64,000 bases of DNA from Gonocerus acuteangulatus (GCA_946811695.1 OX328123.1:153035122-153099121), one strand, 5' to 3'. Shown: positions 10,330 through 21,500, numbered from the stretch's first letter. Made by a program: numbers and translations. Notes: generated by a model from the letters alone, not told the origin.

Positions 10330-11032
10330 AGCTAAATGGATTTTTCTAACGCAACTACAGCCATGCGGTCTCCCAGACTCCAGCCCCTAAAACTCGCCCT
10401 GTGGGCCTCTCAATTGCCGCTGGCGCTTTCTTCTTTGGGGGTATTTCTTATAACACATTCTTTTCAATGAAAAATGTTGTAAAAGTTGACAAAAGAGTTA
10501 TCAAAAATTGATAAAATAATAAAAACATTTCTTTCCTATATTTTAATGAACTTTCCAATCAACATGCTTTGTACAAATAATTTTTGGTAAATAGTAGGTA
10601 CCATCAAATTTAATTGAAATGTGAAGACATACAGATGAATATATAATAATTAAACCAACGAAATAAACAATATAATTGAAAAAATAAAATCGATGAAAAT
10701 CAGCTGCTCCACAAATAAGAATAAACACTTATTTTTTAAAAACATTTTTTTAGGGTAGCAAAATACGTTAAAAACTTTAAAATAACCATAATACGAGAAA
10801 TACGAGTATAGAAGAGAAAATTCGTATGCTTAAAAATTTCATAAATCATAAAAAAAAAAAATAATAATAATAAATATAATCGCTAAAAAAAGTATAAAAA
10901 TGTGTTCCTAATCATCATTTACATTGTTTTCTTGGATGTTTTGACCTGAACAGGTTTAACAAACAGGACGAAACAATTTTCTAGACAAATTGGTGTGGCA
11001 TAAAGGTAACACTGTTAGGCAGATTTTTTTTT

Positions 11033-11089
<57 letters not shown>

Positions 11090-11624
11090 AGCATGATTGG
11101 CAGGTCTTCCGGGGATTGAGTTTTTCTTTACAAACTTGTCTTATTTCCGAACCTTTAAAAATAGAAATAATAATAAGTAAACAAATATAGACGACAATTA
11201 CGATATTGGAAATGTCACTGTCATTTTCTTCATCTTGTAACCATTCCAATACGGTTTCAGTAAACCATGGATCATCGGTGTAAATTCTTGAGTTTCCTGG
11301 ACAGTTTTGAGCCAACATAACTGTTAGATAAGATTAACACTTGATATTTATTTAAAAAAAGGAACGGAATACCCAGAATCAATACAATTACTTAAATTCA
11401 AAACGTCACACATTCACAGGAATGCGGTCAGGGAGACCGCGAGCAGAACTTAGCCTCCAATGCCACTTGCACTATGGGAAATAGAAGGCAACCGGAAGTG
11501 GGAACAGGTAGTTCCCGCCTAAACGGAAAGGTAAACAAAGTACAGCTGGTCTCAGGCAACTAGATCTACTCGGAATCAAGGTATCTTTTCCGAGCGCGGT
11601 CTCTGGGACCGCAAGCCTGTGGTT

Positions 11625-11631
<7 letters not shown>
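10325..11631. mobile_element. Unclassified 1.3-kb unit with CCCTTA ends and GCGGTC motifs
   Basis: The left end reads CCCTTAGCTAAATGG and the inverted right end CCCTTAACCACAGG. Each is followed by a GCGGTC motif, which on the right forms a palindrome (GCGGTC/GACCGC), and GCGGTCAGGGAGACCGC also occurs at about 11423. (TA)n arrays flank both sides. The interior holds a poly(T) tract (11024-11088). On the minus strand near 11,318-11,200 is a short acidic peptide, DDPWFTETVLEWLQDEENDS, that could be a transposase N-terminus. No superfamily can be assigned with confidence. Confidence 0.4.
11024..11088. repeat. Poly(T) tract
   Basis: About 65 bases of T with one C. It may be the reversed poly(A) tail of a retroposon, but no body was recognised beside it. 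Confidence 0.8.

Positions 11632-11695
<64 letters not shown>
11632..11695. repeat. (TA)n microsatellite
   Basis: A pure TA array between the CCCTTA unit and the leader of foldback element 2. Confidence 0.9.
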
Positions 11696-11697
<2 letters not shown>

Positions 11698-11783
11698 GTT
11701 ATGGTGTTACCAGGTCATTCAAAAAGTCCTGTCGTTTTTTGGGGGGAAATTATAAATAAATAAATATTTTCAAATAATCACCT

Positions 11784-12038
11784 TTATTCATCAAAATATC
11801 CACCGTTACAGTAGGTAACCTTCTCCCAACGAGATGGTAAAGCCCAAATTCCTTCCTTAAAAAACTGTTGATTTTTACTGCAAAAATAAGTGGTCAGTTC
11901 GTGAATTAGGTTGTCACGGTCTTGAAAACATTTCTGTCTCAGATTGTTGTCGAGATCTCTGAATAGGTGATAATCAGTGGGTGACAGGTCAGGGGAATAT
12001 GGTGGGTGAGGCAAAACTTCCCAGCCTATTTCTGTCAA
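11784..12038 (-). pseudogene. Mariner transposase C-terminal fragment, left arm
   Basis: This translates to the last 80 or so residues of a mariner transposase, with EVLPHPPYSPDLSPTDYHLF carrying the third catalytic Asp (PTDY), followed by LRQKCFQ and RWEKV. The N-terminal DNA-binding and first two catalytic regions are absent, so it cannot act as a transposase. The same fragment is repeated inverted in the other arm. Confidence 0.85.
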
Positions 12039-12077
12039 TTTTTCAAATTTCTGTCAATTTTTCAAATTTCTGTCAAA

Positions 12078-12334
12078 AATTGACAGAAATAGGCTGGGAA
12101 GTTTTGCCTCACCCACCATATTCCCCTGACCTGTCACCCACTGATTATCACCTATTCAGAGATCTCGACAACAATCTGAGACAGAAATGTTTTCAAGACC
12201 GTGACAACCTAATTCACGAACTGACCACTTATTTTTGCAGTAAAAATCAACAGTTTTTTAAGGAAGGAATTTGGGCTTTACCATCTCGTTGGGAGAAGGT
12301 TACCGACTGTAACGGTGGATATTTTGATGAATAA
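12078..12334 (+). pseudogene. Mariner transposase C-terminal fragment, right arm
   Basis: The mirror copy of the left-arm fragment. It contains the PTDYHLF motif with the third catalytic Asp and ends GGYFDE before the stop. One visible substitution (Asp for Tyr, after the KVT motif) separates the arms. The extra upstream residues in the open frame come from the loop and left arm read antisense. Confidence 0.85.
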
Positions 12335-12407
12335 AGGTGATTATTTGAAAATATTTATTTATTTATAATTTCCCCCAAAAAAAGACAGGACTTTTTGAAT
12401 GACCTGG

Positions 12408-12682
12408 TATTTTCATCGCTGGGAATAATATTTTTAGATGGAACAGCTTCTTTCTCCAGCGGTTGTTCTTCTCTCCTACTTCATCCTGCGATATTTTGAT
12501 AAATTCTAATTCATCATCGTCAGGCTGTTCGTTTTCATCCTCGGTGGTTGCCAAGGGGCCAAGGAATCCCTTAAATGTGTCGGGGATGAAAACGAACAGC
12601 TTGACGAAGATGAAGAGGAATTCATCGAAATATCGCAGGATGAAGTAGGAGAGAAGAACAACCGCTGGAGAAAGAAGCCGTT

Positions 12683-12687
<5 letters not shown>
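12408..12687. mobile_element. Foldback element 2 (interrupted by the palindromic mariner)
   Basis: Related to foldback element 1: the leader TTTTCATCGCTGGGA and arm start GGAACAGCTTCTTTCTCCAG are followed by an imperfect inverted arm ending AAGAAGCCGTTCC. Its first bases lie at 11,696-11,709, before the mariner insertion. The arms are more diverged than in copy 1. Sense translation of the arm gives an acidic stretch, ISQDEVGEKNNRWRKKPFH, comparable to copy 1. Confidence 0.7.

Positions 12688-12751
<64 letters not shown>
12688..12751. repeat. (TA)n microsatellite
   Basis: A TA array directly after the right arm of foldback element 2, at the same position as in copy 1. Confidence 0.9.
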
Positions 12752-12754
<3 letters not shown>

Positions 12755-13516
12755 TGTACTGCATATTTCGTGGCCGTATTTCGTGGGCCTTTTCGGTGAC
12801 CCTTGCGATAAAATATGGAAACATTGATTTTAAAATAGTAATAAAGGAGACATCCAACACATTATCATCAGCTGTTTTCTAAGCTTCTCTAACCAGAGCT
12901 GAGCTGAATATGTTTCTGTCATGTCGGCACCGTATATCTTCCCCACGTCATTTAAATTAGCAGTTGAGGCCTAAATTGATCCTTACTAGTTTGAAGAATT
13001 CATAGATAGGAAGCTTTTAACTGGTAATGCACACTACCAGTAGATAGTAAGCTGCTTCGAATTTGTGACACGCACCAAGGATGTACGCACTCCAATATTC
13101 GATTCGTGAACATATATCACATATGTTCACAAATCGAAGCCCCCGTAAATATTGTGGCTTCGATGGCATACTTATACAAGGATTTTATCTGCAGCCTGGT
13201 TCCATTACACAGCTTAGGTGGGTTGAGGTTTCTAATTAGCATGATGTGCGCCAAATTTAAGGTTCAGGACATGAGGATAGTTTAGAGTATAATCCACTTC
13301 TACAGTATCAACCACTGTCGATGTTGTTGATACTGTGAGTTAGATATTAGTTACGTTAATCTATATAGCTCTACCAATGTCATGTCTTCATACTATCGAG
13401 CAGAGTATAACCATCTAGATAAGTTGGCTTTAGCCTTCTAATCTATCACCACGGCAACTTATGTCGCCTTGCTAGATAAGATGCCGTCTACTTCTTCACC
13501 TTCTTGTCTCTTGGCG
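12752..13516. other. Unassigned sequence
   Basis: No gene was recognised. A short palindrome near 13,088-13,135 (GTGAACATA/TATGTTCAC) is the only structure noted. Confidence 0.4.
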
Positions 13517-14080
13517 CTACAACCCTGGACGGGTCTTGGCCTCCTCTATGAGCTTCCGCCAACCATCTCTATCTGCTGCCGCCGCCTTCCAGTTCGGTGT
13601 ATTGAGAAGGTCCCTTGCATCAGCTGCCACACTATCCACCCATCTTAGTCAGGATCTCCCTCTCCTCCTAGTTCGTTGTATTGAGAAGGAACCTTGCATC
13701 AGCTGCCATACTATCCACCCATCTTAGCCTGGATCTCCCTCTCCTCCTAGTTCGTTGTATTGAGAAGGAACCTTGCATCAGCTGCCACACTATCTACCCA
13801 TCTTAGCTTGGATCTCCCTCTCCTCCTAGTTCGTTGTATTGAGAAGGAACCTTGCATCAGCTGCCACACTATCCACCCATCTTAGCCTGGATCTCCCTAT
13901 CCTCCTAGTTCGTTGTATTGAGAAGGAACCTTGCATCAGCTACCACACTATCCACCCATCTTAGCCTGTGCCTCCCTCTCCTCTTAGTTCGTTCCATCCT
14001 GGCCTCGAGGACCTTCCTTGGGGTCTCTCCTTCCCCTATTCGTATGACGTGCCCTATTCTGAATACTGGCCTGTTCTGCA
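13517..14080 (-). pseudogene. LINE ORF2 C-terminus with 79-bp tandem expansion
   Basis: The minus strand reads IGHVIRIGEGETPRKVLEAR, then RTKRRGRHRLRWVDSV, a conserved C-terminal segment of many insect non-LTR retrotransposon polyproteins. The true end of the ORF (NWKAAADRDGWRKLIEEAKT, then stop at 13517) follows after five tandem 79-bp copies of the RWVDSVAADAR segment. Because 79 is not a multiple of 3, each unit shifts the frame and the ORF is dead. Reverse transcriptase and endonuclease parts are absent. Confidence 0.8.
13591..13985. repeat. 79-bp minisatellite, five copies
   Basis: Units start at 13591, 13670, 13749, 13828 and 13907, each beginning AGTTCGTTGTATTGAGAAGG (the first is slightly diverged). 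The repeat lies inside a LINE coding region, and the units differ at only a few positions. Confidence 0.92.
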
Positions 14081-14099
14081 GGCTTCATGCTAATTTTTG

Positions 14100-14225
14100 T
14101 TCGTTTTCGGGTTATCTATAGGCTAGCTATGTTTCTTAACACTGGTCCGCAGCGCCCCAAGTGTCAAGAAACATTATACTTTGGTCGCTTATAATTTGAT
14201 AAATAATCTATTTAATTTATATTTA
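14100..14225 (+). repeat. Dispersed repeat E
   Basis: It contains AACACTGGTCCGCAGCGCCC and then AAACATTATACTTTGGTCGC. The same order, diverged, is found at 25,960-26,015. The class is unknown. Confidence 0.5.
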
Positions 14226-14955
14226 TGTTTTAAACCTACTGCTAAAATTAATAAAACGAAATAAATATTTTCAGAATAACCTAACCGAAAATTAGTAAAT
14301 TATTCTAGTTGCTTACCAATGTTGTAAATATTGCCTAAATTATCCACATAGGTATCTTATTTGTTCCAAGTAAGGAATCACCATCGATGACGTTTTCAGG
14401 TTGCAAAGCGTACTCATCCTACCCCCCTTGATTATATATATTCAAAACAGCAGGTCTGGAATAATATTTCACCGTCAAAATGTGAGCAAGAAAAATTCTG
14501 ATCATCAAATTCTAGAATGGTTTCATAATGTACAAGTGTTGAACGATGGCAAGAGTAATTTTAAAAGTGTAATGATGCTAGAAAAATAATTTTTTATAAA
14601 AATTTATTATTTTAAAACAAAAATACACTGCTCCGTGCATGATTCAAGAGATATTTGCACTTATTGTAAAGCGAACATATACTCGTAAGTGTTATGCGGG
14701 TTTAGTATCATTTTTACTGGGTCCTTGCAGATAGGTCACGTATGGAGATATGTTGGAAAGCGGAAATAACATTTACCTTTGGCTATTCTAACATAACAGG
14801 TGTTCTTAGAAGAGTAAATAGGCTTCACTTGTAACACTAAATGGCATTTAACATCGCCAGCGAAATTTGCCCTATAAAGGGTTAAGGAGGGGGTTGGGGG
14901 AGAAATGTAATAAGTGGAAAATCTTGATCTTATATATATCTATTTTTTTAACTAC

Positions 14956-14958
<3 letters not shown>
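14226..14958. other. Unassigned AT-rich sequence
   Basis: No gene or repeat was recognised in this stretch. Confidence 0.4.

Positions 14959-15007
<49 letters not shown>
14959..15007. repeat. Poly(A) tract
   Basis: About 49 A residues. No retroposon body or target-site duplication was recognised around it. Confidence 0.85.
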
Positions 15008-15011
<4 letters not shown>

Positions 15012-15049
15012 TTCTTAAAATCAGTAAATCTCCAACTAGGAATGAACGA

Positions 15050-15150
15050 TATATGATCGATTCTTTAAAAAGATCGGCGCCTGGGGATCGATTCTCTAAA
15101 AAGATCGCGCCTTAGAGATCGATTCAAAAAATCTATATGTCGTGTTAAAA
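15050..15150. repeat. GATCGATTC tandem repeat, about three degenerate units
   Basis: Units of roughly 33 bp read GATCGATTCTTTAAAAAGAT, then CGGCGCCTGGG, with decay in later units. Confidence 0.7.
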
Positions 15151-15300
15151 AGATCTATCTCCTCATCTCTAGTGGAAACCTTCAGAGAGCCCGGCCAAGG
15201 TGCAGAAGCACCGTAAAAAAGACAATTTTTGATGGGAACGTTTTAGTCGTAAAAATAAATTCATAAAAAACTTAATTAAGTCAGATCGTGAATGTCTATG

Positions 15301-15400
15301 AATGCCACTTACAAGGGGGGCGCACGACGTGCCCTTCGACGATTCAAACCAAAAATGTTGTATATGTTTACTTAACTAGAAAAGGCTTCTCAAGCATTCA
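15301..15400 (+). repeat. Dispersed repeat D
   Basis: It contains CACGACGTGCCC, GATTCAAACCAAAAATGTTG and AACTAGAAAAGGCTT. Copies are at 39,848-39,960 (plus) and 21,735-21,860 (minus). It is non-coding, possibly a MITE, with termini not defined. Confidence 0.55.
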
Positions 15401-15760
15401 TCTGAAAAAAAAAATATTGAAAATTTACCTTGAGTTCTTAAAACGTCAAATCTCGTCGTGTAATAATATTTTGTTTACCTAGTATTTTATTCTTGTATAA
15501 GTCCTTTTTTGGGGGGTTCTTAAGAACATTTTATAACATTAATGAATAAATACTAAATATGTTTTTATTATTGAAATTTAATTTATAACATTTTGTTCCA
15601 TGTATATTAAATGAAAATTCGAATGCTATAAATCTTTCGTATTTCCAAGATTTGATAGTTGTGAATCTTGAGAAAGAGAAATGACGAATGGAAACTCAGT
15701 TAACACATTAAGGATTAAAGGCATTTAAAGAGAAATAAGTCTTCGTGTTCATTATAAGTT
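15401..15760. other. Unassigned AT-rich sequence
   Basis: No gene or repeat was recognised. Confidence 0.35.
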
Positions 15761-15852
15761 AAGAAAGTTATGAATGAAACTGATAATGTTTTATTTTCAT
15801 TCATAACTTATAAGTTCATTATAAGTTGAATGAATGAAAATAAAACATTATT
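15761..15852. repeat. Small imperfect inverted repeat
   Basis: GTTTTATTTTCATTCATAAC and its inverted partner ATGAATGAAAATAAAAC lie close together around a repeated TTCATTATAAGTT motif. Confidence 0.6.
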
Positions 15853-15982
15853 TTCAAAGGCGATAAGAACAGTTCTGTTAAAGTGAGAGAAGGCCCTTCG
15901 CAAGCATTCATCTGAAAACAGTACAAGGAATATTTATAACATTTACTTTGTAATAAAGCGGAGTGTATTATACTTGTTTCAC

Positions 15983-16998
15983 TTTTTAGCGCGATTCCTC
16001 CCTCCCCCAGAGGGAGGAACCCCGCTTATAAGGTTTATCTCATGAAACAATCCGGAAGTGCCGACTAGAAAATTTCGCGTTTCAGAACCCCTAGAGGCCG
16101 AAATAACGGTGGTTCAAATTTATATATATATGTCTGTTCGCTCATTTCTGGCTTCCTTAATAGTCCGATTTTGATGAAATTTGGTAAAAAAATCCGTCTT
16201 CCAATTTGAAAGGTCAAGTTCGTTAACCAGCAGAATCCGCCCACTGGAAGATGGCGTTTGGGGCGAAATTCGCGCAAAAAAAATCGTAACGCTTACGTTT
16301 TTGTGTTCATAAGCTTTTAAGAACTCGTTTTATAGGCATCTTGGGCTAGGAAAACGAATGAAACCATTTTCAAGGCGATAGCTTTATCCGTTTTCGAGAA
16401 AATTGGAAAAATAATTTTTGAATACCGTTTTTAGTTTGGGTACTTAGAATCATGGGATTCACTTGAAACATTTTCTGCATGTTCTACTTTCATTAAAACT
16501 AATATGTTGAAATTTTTGTTACGTTTGGAGTTAAGGAAGGGTTAGAATAAAATATTTTATTAACAGACATAAAAAGTTTTGGTAACTTTGTATACTTTCC
16601 TTAATATTTCGAAAAAGTTTGAGAATCTTGCGAAACGTAAGATTACCATTAGAAAGCTTACTAAGTGCTCTACAAAAATGGTTCTAATGATAGTTTTGAT
16701 TAGGCGATGTCAATCGGAGAAATAAGTGCTTAAACCTTTAAAGTAATTGATTTCGCTTATTCGAACTGTTCTTTTTGTCTGTGCGGAGGCCTTTCTGCCC
16801 GACTTATGGGATAGCTGACCCATACAGGTAAGATTGTAAATCAAGACCTTTCAAGGCTGGTTTGTTTGAGATTTCATTTGGATAGGTGTTTCACTATTGA
16901 TCTAAACAAAGTAATAACTGTTTCTATTCTATGCCTTCATAAACACTAGAGATAAGAACGGAACCGGGCTAAGATGACGCAGTTCCTGCGAATCGGAC
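15983..16998 (+). mobile_element. Family A element, 1.0-kb internally shortened copy
   Basis: The left end is TTTTTAGCGCGATTCC, followed by the hairpin CCTCCCTC/GAGGGAGG. TCCGGAAGTGCCGACTAG and TAACGGTGGTTCAAATTT then lead to a short TA tract and TGTCTGTTCGCTCATTTC. One copy of the ~350-bp module (16,430-16,780) follows. The right end is GGAACCGGGCTAAGATGACG, GCAGTTCCTGCG, then TCGGAC. It is non-coding. Compared with the 3.1-kb copies it lacks the second half of the interior. Confidence 0.78.
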
Positions 16999-17324
16999 TA
17001 TTTTTTCATCCGGTCCATAATCATCAGAGTCACATTCTTATTCCCCGGAAAACCATATTTTCGTCAGCTTCGTGTATACGAGTAGCTATTAATTCTCCAT
17101 CGGTAATTTTTTTCCGCAATCATTTTCACAGCGTTGTGAAACATTTCTTTATTTGTCTTTATCAAGACACACAGCTATCAACCCTTGGACTTATGAAACA
17201 TTTAAAGCTTTCGAATTTTCATTTAATATATGGAACAAAATGTTAACAAATAAATGTCTACCGTTAAAAGAATCTTTAAAATTTTTTTATGAATATTATA
17301 AAATGTTATTAAGCAAAAAAATTG
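16999..17324. other. Unassigned sequence
   Basis: No recognised gene; ORFs here show no family resemblance. Confidence 0.35.
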
Positions 17325-17404
17325 TATTACTCGACGAGACTCGATCCAGCGATTTTTTTATGATAAAAGTAGAACGCTAACAGCCGAGCTACCGGGGCGA
17401 TTCG
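17325..17404 (-). repeat. tRNA-like sequence (pseudo-tRNA or SINE head)
   Basis: On the minus strand CGGTAGCTCGGCTGTTAGCG resembles a pol III box A and GGATCGAGTCTCG resembles box B, at tRNA-like spacing. The acceptor ends do not pair convincingly, so it is not called as a functional tRNA. Confidence 0.4.
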
Positions 17405-17466
17405 ATGAGATTTTATCGAAACGTTTAAGGAACTTCAGGTAAATATTCAATATTTTTTTTTCATAT

Positions 17467-17598
17467 TGTAGCGGTTATCAGATAACCCCCAAAAAAGAAA
17501 ACACATGTTTTCAAAATAAATAAAACATTATTAAGTGTTCTCTCGCAATTGAAAACTGCAAATCATTCTTGTAAGTTGTAAATCCTATACACTTAACA
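17467..17598 (+). repeat. 5' LTR of Ty3/gypsy element
   Basis: 132 bp, TGTAGCGG to CACTTAACA, identical by eye to the 3' LTR. It is flanked by ATAT (17463-17466), which recurs after the 3' LTR as a 4-bp target-site duplication. A primer-binding-site-like TTGGTGACCCC follows at once. Confidence 0.95.
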
Positions 17599-17652
17599 TT
17601 GGTGACCCCTGATATTGAACAATACTTCTGATTTCACTTCTCGCCGTTCGTC

Positions 17653-18516
17653 ATGTCCAAAAAAAACTCATCTACGTCCGATACAGATCTCCATGAAACC
17701 CAGCCTGAGGTTAGTTTCTACCAAGGGCCGAGTTCAAGACTACCGACATTCTGGAAACAGAACCCGACTTTATGGTTCGCGACGATCGAGGCTGTATTTG
17801 CGACATCCCGCGTAACATCGAGCCTAAAAAAATTCCAGCTCGTCATACCGAATCTCGATCTGGATGTTCTTAGCCAAGTCTCAGATATCGTCCTCCAACC
17901 GACTGAGCAACCATACGAGGACCTTAAAGCTAGGCTCATCACCACGTTCGGAGAATCCGAAACACGTAGAATTAGCAAGCTGTTAGAAGAAATGCCACTC
18001 GGAGACCAGACTCCTTCACAGCTCCTCAGAAAAATACAACAATTAGCTGGCTCCGATGTATCAAACGGATTTATTAGCACCCTGTGGATGAAGAATTTAC
18101 CCCCACGAATTCGTCCCATCCTCATTTCCACAGGCCACACTGACATCCAAAAACTGGCAGAAGTAGCCGACAAGATCTTGGAGGTATCCCCGTCAGCTGA
18201 AACGTACGCTATTCGAGACATGTCAGAACCTCGCCCAAACAACTCTTCCGCAACTACCACATCAGTCACGAATAGATGCGAGCACCCATCCGAAGATTTC
18301 GGAGCTCTACGCCGCGACGTAGACGAGATCCTACGCTTTCTGAAGATGAAGAACCGCGAAAGAAGCTCCAGCAGCAGCCGGAATCAGGACAATCTCCCTC
18401 GATCCCAGTCGCGCGATACCTGCTATTACCACCAGAGATTCCGCGAGAAAGCCCGACGCTGCACACAACCTTGCAACTGGAAATCCGAAGAGCCAGCTTT
18501 AAACTCGGAAATGTGA
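17653..18516 (+). CDS. gag: Gag of Ty3/gypsy element
   Basis: 287 residues, starting 54 bp after the 5' LTR. Gag forms the cytoplasmic virus-like particle in which reverse transcription occurs. The body is typical of insect gypsy Gag (TLWFATIEAVFATS near the start, then LPPRIRPIL and IQKLAEVADKILE). Near the C-terminus CYYHQRFREKARRCTQPC is a Cys/His cluster in the place of the nucleocapsid zinc knuckle. The last ~80 codons overlap pol in the -1 frame, so Pol is probably made by ribosomal frameshifting, though I could not pinpoint a slippery site. The frame is intact. Confidence 0.9.
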   Translation: MSKKNSSTSDTDLHETQPEVSFYQGPSSRLPTFWKQNPTLWFATIEAVFATSRVTSSLKKFQLVIPNLDLDVLSQVSDIVLQPTEQPYEDLKARLITTFGESETRRISKLLEEMPLGDQTPSQLLRKIQQLAGSDVSNGFISTLWMKNLPPRIRPILISTGHTDIQKLAEVADKILEVSPSAETYAIRDMSEPRPNNSSATTTSVTNRCEHPSEDFGALRRDVDEILRFLKMKNRERSSSSSRNQDNLPRSQSRDTCYYHQRFREKARRCTQPCNWKSEEPALNSEM

Positions 18517-21500
18517 AAGTTGCGGCGGAAACTTTCACAACCCAGCAGCACCGCCGCCTATTTCTGACGGACAGAACCACTGGTCAGCCCTTCCTCATTG
18601 ACACAGGAGCATGCATATCTCTTCTCCCTGTGCCCAAAGGACGGCGTAAGACTCCATCTGATTTCACCTTAATAGCAGCCAACAACTCCCCGATTCCAAC
18701 CTTCGGTGAAATCACTCGATATGTCGACTTAGGACTCAGAAAACCTCTCAAGTGGACCTTTGTCTTAGCCGACGTCGCCAAGGCTATATTAGGTGCTGAT
18801 TTTCTCTACTGGCATCAGCTTACTGTGGACTTAAGAAACAGGAGACTGATCGACCAGCACTCAGGACGTAGCATTGTAGGTACCATATCCTCAGCAGAAA
18901 TACCAACCTTCTCCATCTTTCCAGCCGATAATCGATTTGCCCGCATCCTAGGTGAATTCCCTACCGTCACTCAGGTCACTCCCATCCGTGGACCATCCAA
19001 TTCAACAGTGGAGCATCATATAGAGACCAAAGGACGACCTGTCACGGCTAAATGCCGCCGTTTGCCTCCAGGAATTTACCAGGAAGTCAAGAAGGAGATC
19101 CAGGAGCTCATCGACAGCGGAATATGCCAACCTTCCAAAAGTCCATGGTCCAGTCCACTCCACGTAGTGAAGAAAAAAGATGGTACTCTCCGATTGTGTG
19201 GAGACTATCGAGCCCTGAACGCCATCACTATTCCCGATCGATATGGAATACCCAATCTTCGAGACTTCACAATGGAGATATATGGCAAGGAGATCTTCTC
19301 CAAAATAGATCTCCGCAAGGCTTACTATCATATACCGATAGCAGTAGAAGATCGAGAGAAAACTGCCATTATTACCCCATTTGGCCTTATTGAATACAAC
19401 AGGATGAGTTTTGGACTGAAGAACGCAGGTCAAAGCTTCCAGCGTTTCGTCGACAACCAATTCCGAGACCTACCCTTTCTCTTCAAGTTTCTTGACGACT
19501 TCTTGATCGCTTCGGACAACGAGGAACAACATGAAGCTCACATCAGAGAAGTACTTCGTCGTCTCGACATGAACGGCATCGCTGTGAACCCATCGAAATG
19601 CGTCTTCGGTGTCCCAGAGCTCGATTTCCTTGGATTCCATCTAACACCATCTGGCGTCACACCTCTGGAAGACAAAGTTAAGGCTGTCCTAGAATTCCCA
19701 CTTCCCAAGGACGTTCGAGAACTTCGGCGCTTTATGGGCATGGTGAATTTCTACCGACCTTGTCTTCGCCACGCAGCATCAATCCAACAACCTCTCAACG
19801 GACTTCTCCATCAGGTCAAGAAAAATGACAAAACTCCAATCAATTGGAACGAAGAAATGCTCAAGGCGTTCGAAGACACCAAGAAGAACCTTGCTGAAGC
19901 AACTGAGCTCGTCCATCCGAACCCAGACGCAGAGATCTCACTCGCATGCGACGCATCTGACGTCGGTCTAGGCGCTGTCTTACAACAAAAACAGGATAAC
20001 AAATGGCATCCTCTAAGCTTTTTCTCGTTAGCACTCAATAAAGCGCAGAAGAATTACTCTGTCTACGACAGGGAGCTTCTGGCTATATACAAGGCCATCA
20101 AACATCTTCAACCTCAACTGGAAGGCCGAGTTTTCTCAATCATCACAGATCATCGCCCATTAGCTCATGCTTTCACTCAAAAGCCTGAATCCACTTCACC
20201 TCTCCGCATCCGTTGGCTAACTTACATTAGCCAATTCACCACTACGATCATCTATAGTCCAGGCAGGGAAAACATTGTTGCCGATTCCCTATCAAGGATT
20301 GCTGAAATCCAAACTCCAGACGATTTTGTCGCCCTTTCTTTAGCCCAACAAGAAGACCATGAGATCAGCCGACTCCAGGAACAAACTAACCTAACCTTTA
20401 GAGCCATCGAAATTCCTGGCACCGACAAGACCCTTCTCTGTGAGATGTCAACAGGCAAGGCAAGGCCATATCTCCCGAAGAACTTCAGGCACAGTGCTTT
20501 CGTCAAGGTGCACACCTTAAGTCATCCTGGCGTCCGGACAACACGGAAAATGGTAGCAGAGCGATATTTCTGGCCAAACATGAATAAGGAAGTAGCTGAT
20601 TGGGCTAAGTGCTGTATCGCTTGCCAGAAGAGTAAGATACACCGGCATACCCATGCACCTCCTGGAACATTCCCAGCTGCCACTCGCTTTCAGCATGTCC
20701 ACTTAGATTTAATTGGCCCACTACCACCCTCCGACGGCCACCGTTACTGTCTCACGATGATAGACCGTCAAACCAGATGGACAGAAGCAATACCATTACG
20801 TGACATCACAGCCGAAACCGTCTCAAGCGCATTCTACACTGGTTGGATCTGCCGATTCGGCGTTCCCTCAAGAATAACCACCGACCAAGGCCGGCAATAT
20901 GAATCCCAGCTTTTTCATCAGCTGACTTCCCTTCTGGGAATCGAGAAAGGTCGCACAACTGCTTATCATCCCCAAGCTAACGGATGCATAGAACGATGGC
21001 ACCGGACACTCAAAGCCGCCATTACAGCACACCTTGACAGCAACAACTGGACCCGCATATTGCCGACCGTACTCCTCGGACTCAGAGCCAGCCTGCGAGA
21101 TGATACTTCATCGAGCATAGCTGAAGCAGTCTACGGTTGTCCCATAAGATTGCCAGGCGAATTCTTGGAGCAACACACGACCGCGGAAGATCCACACGTA
21201 CTCCTGCAGGAGCTGAAGGAACATCTTCGCACCCTTCGACCAGCCGAGTATAAGGAGAGCACTAAGAAGACCTATGTACACCAGGAGTTGCAGAACTGCA
21301 CGCATGTGTTCATCAGGGAAGACTGTGCCCGACGTCCGCTGACACCACCATACTCCGGACCACACAGAGTTCTCCAACGACACGACAAGTACTTCGAAGT
21401 GCAACTCCCAGGCCGCCAAGCCACCATATCGACAGACCGGCTTAAGCCTGCGTTTCTTCCATCCGAACAGACTCAGGACACACCACCACCGCCACCGCCA

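Larger units (their letters stand above)
11710..12407. mobile_element. Palindromic mariner derivative with TA TSD
   Basis: Both ends read CCAGGTCATTCAAAAAGTCC, inverted, and are flanked by TA (11708-11709, 12408-12409). The element consists of two copies of a mariner 3' end joined head to head. Arms of about 336 bp differ at about one base and surround a short loop of repeated CAATTTTTCAAATTTCTGT. The flanks rejoin to match the uninterrupted foldback element 1 at 9888-9894, so the insertion site and the TA duplication are well supported. Confidence 0.9.

Noticed and set aside
9956..10335. Several ORFs of 60-118 residues reading YIYIYI
   Set aside because: They are translations of (TA)n arrays and foldback arms; no protein family resemblance, and the same pattern appears at every TA array in the window.
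10956..11318. 120-residue minus-strand ORF with poly-lysine
   Set aside because: Most of it is the poly(T) tract read in reverse; only the first ~40 residues look coding-like and they are too short to assign.
17325..17404. Functional tRNA gene
   Set aside because: Box A and B are recognisable, but the acceptor and anticodon arms do not pair convincingly, so only a tRNA-like label is supported.
19002..19460. Antisense ORFs across gypsy pol (also 17718-18269, 21108-21419 and others)
   Set aside because: They are complementary shadows of the intact gag-pol frames.
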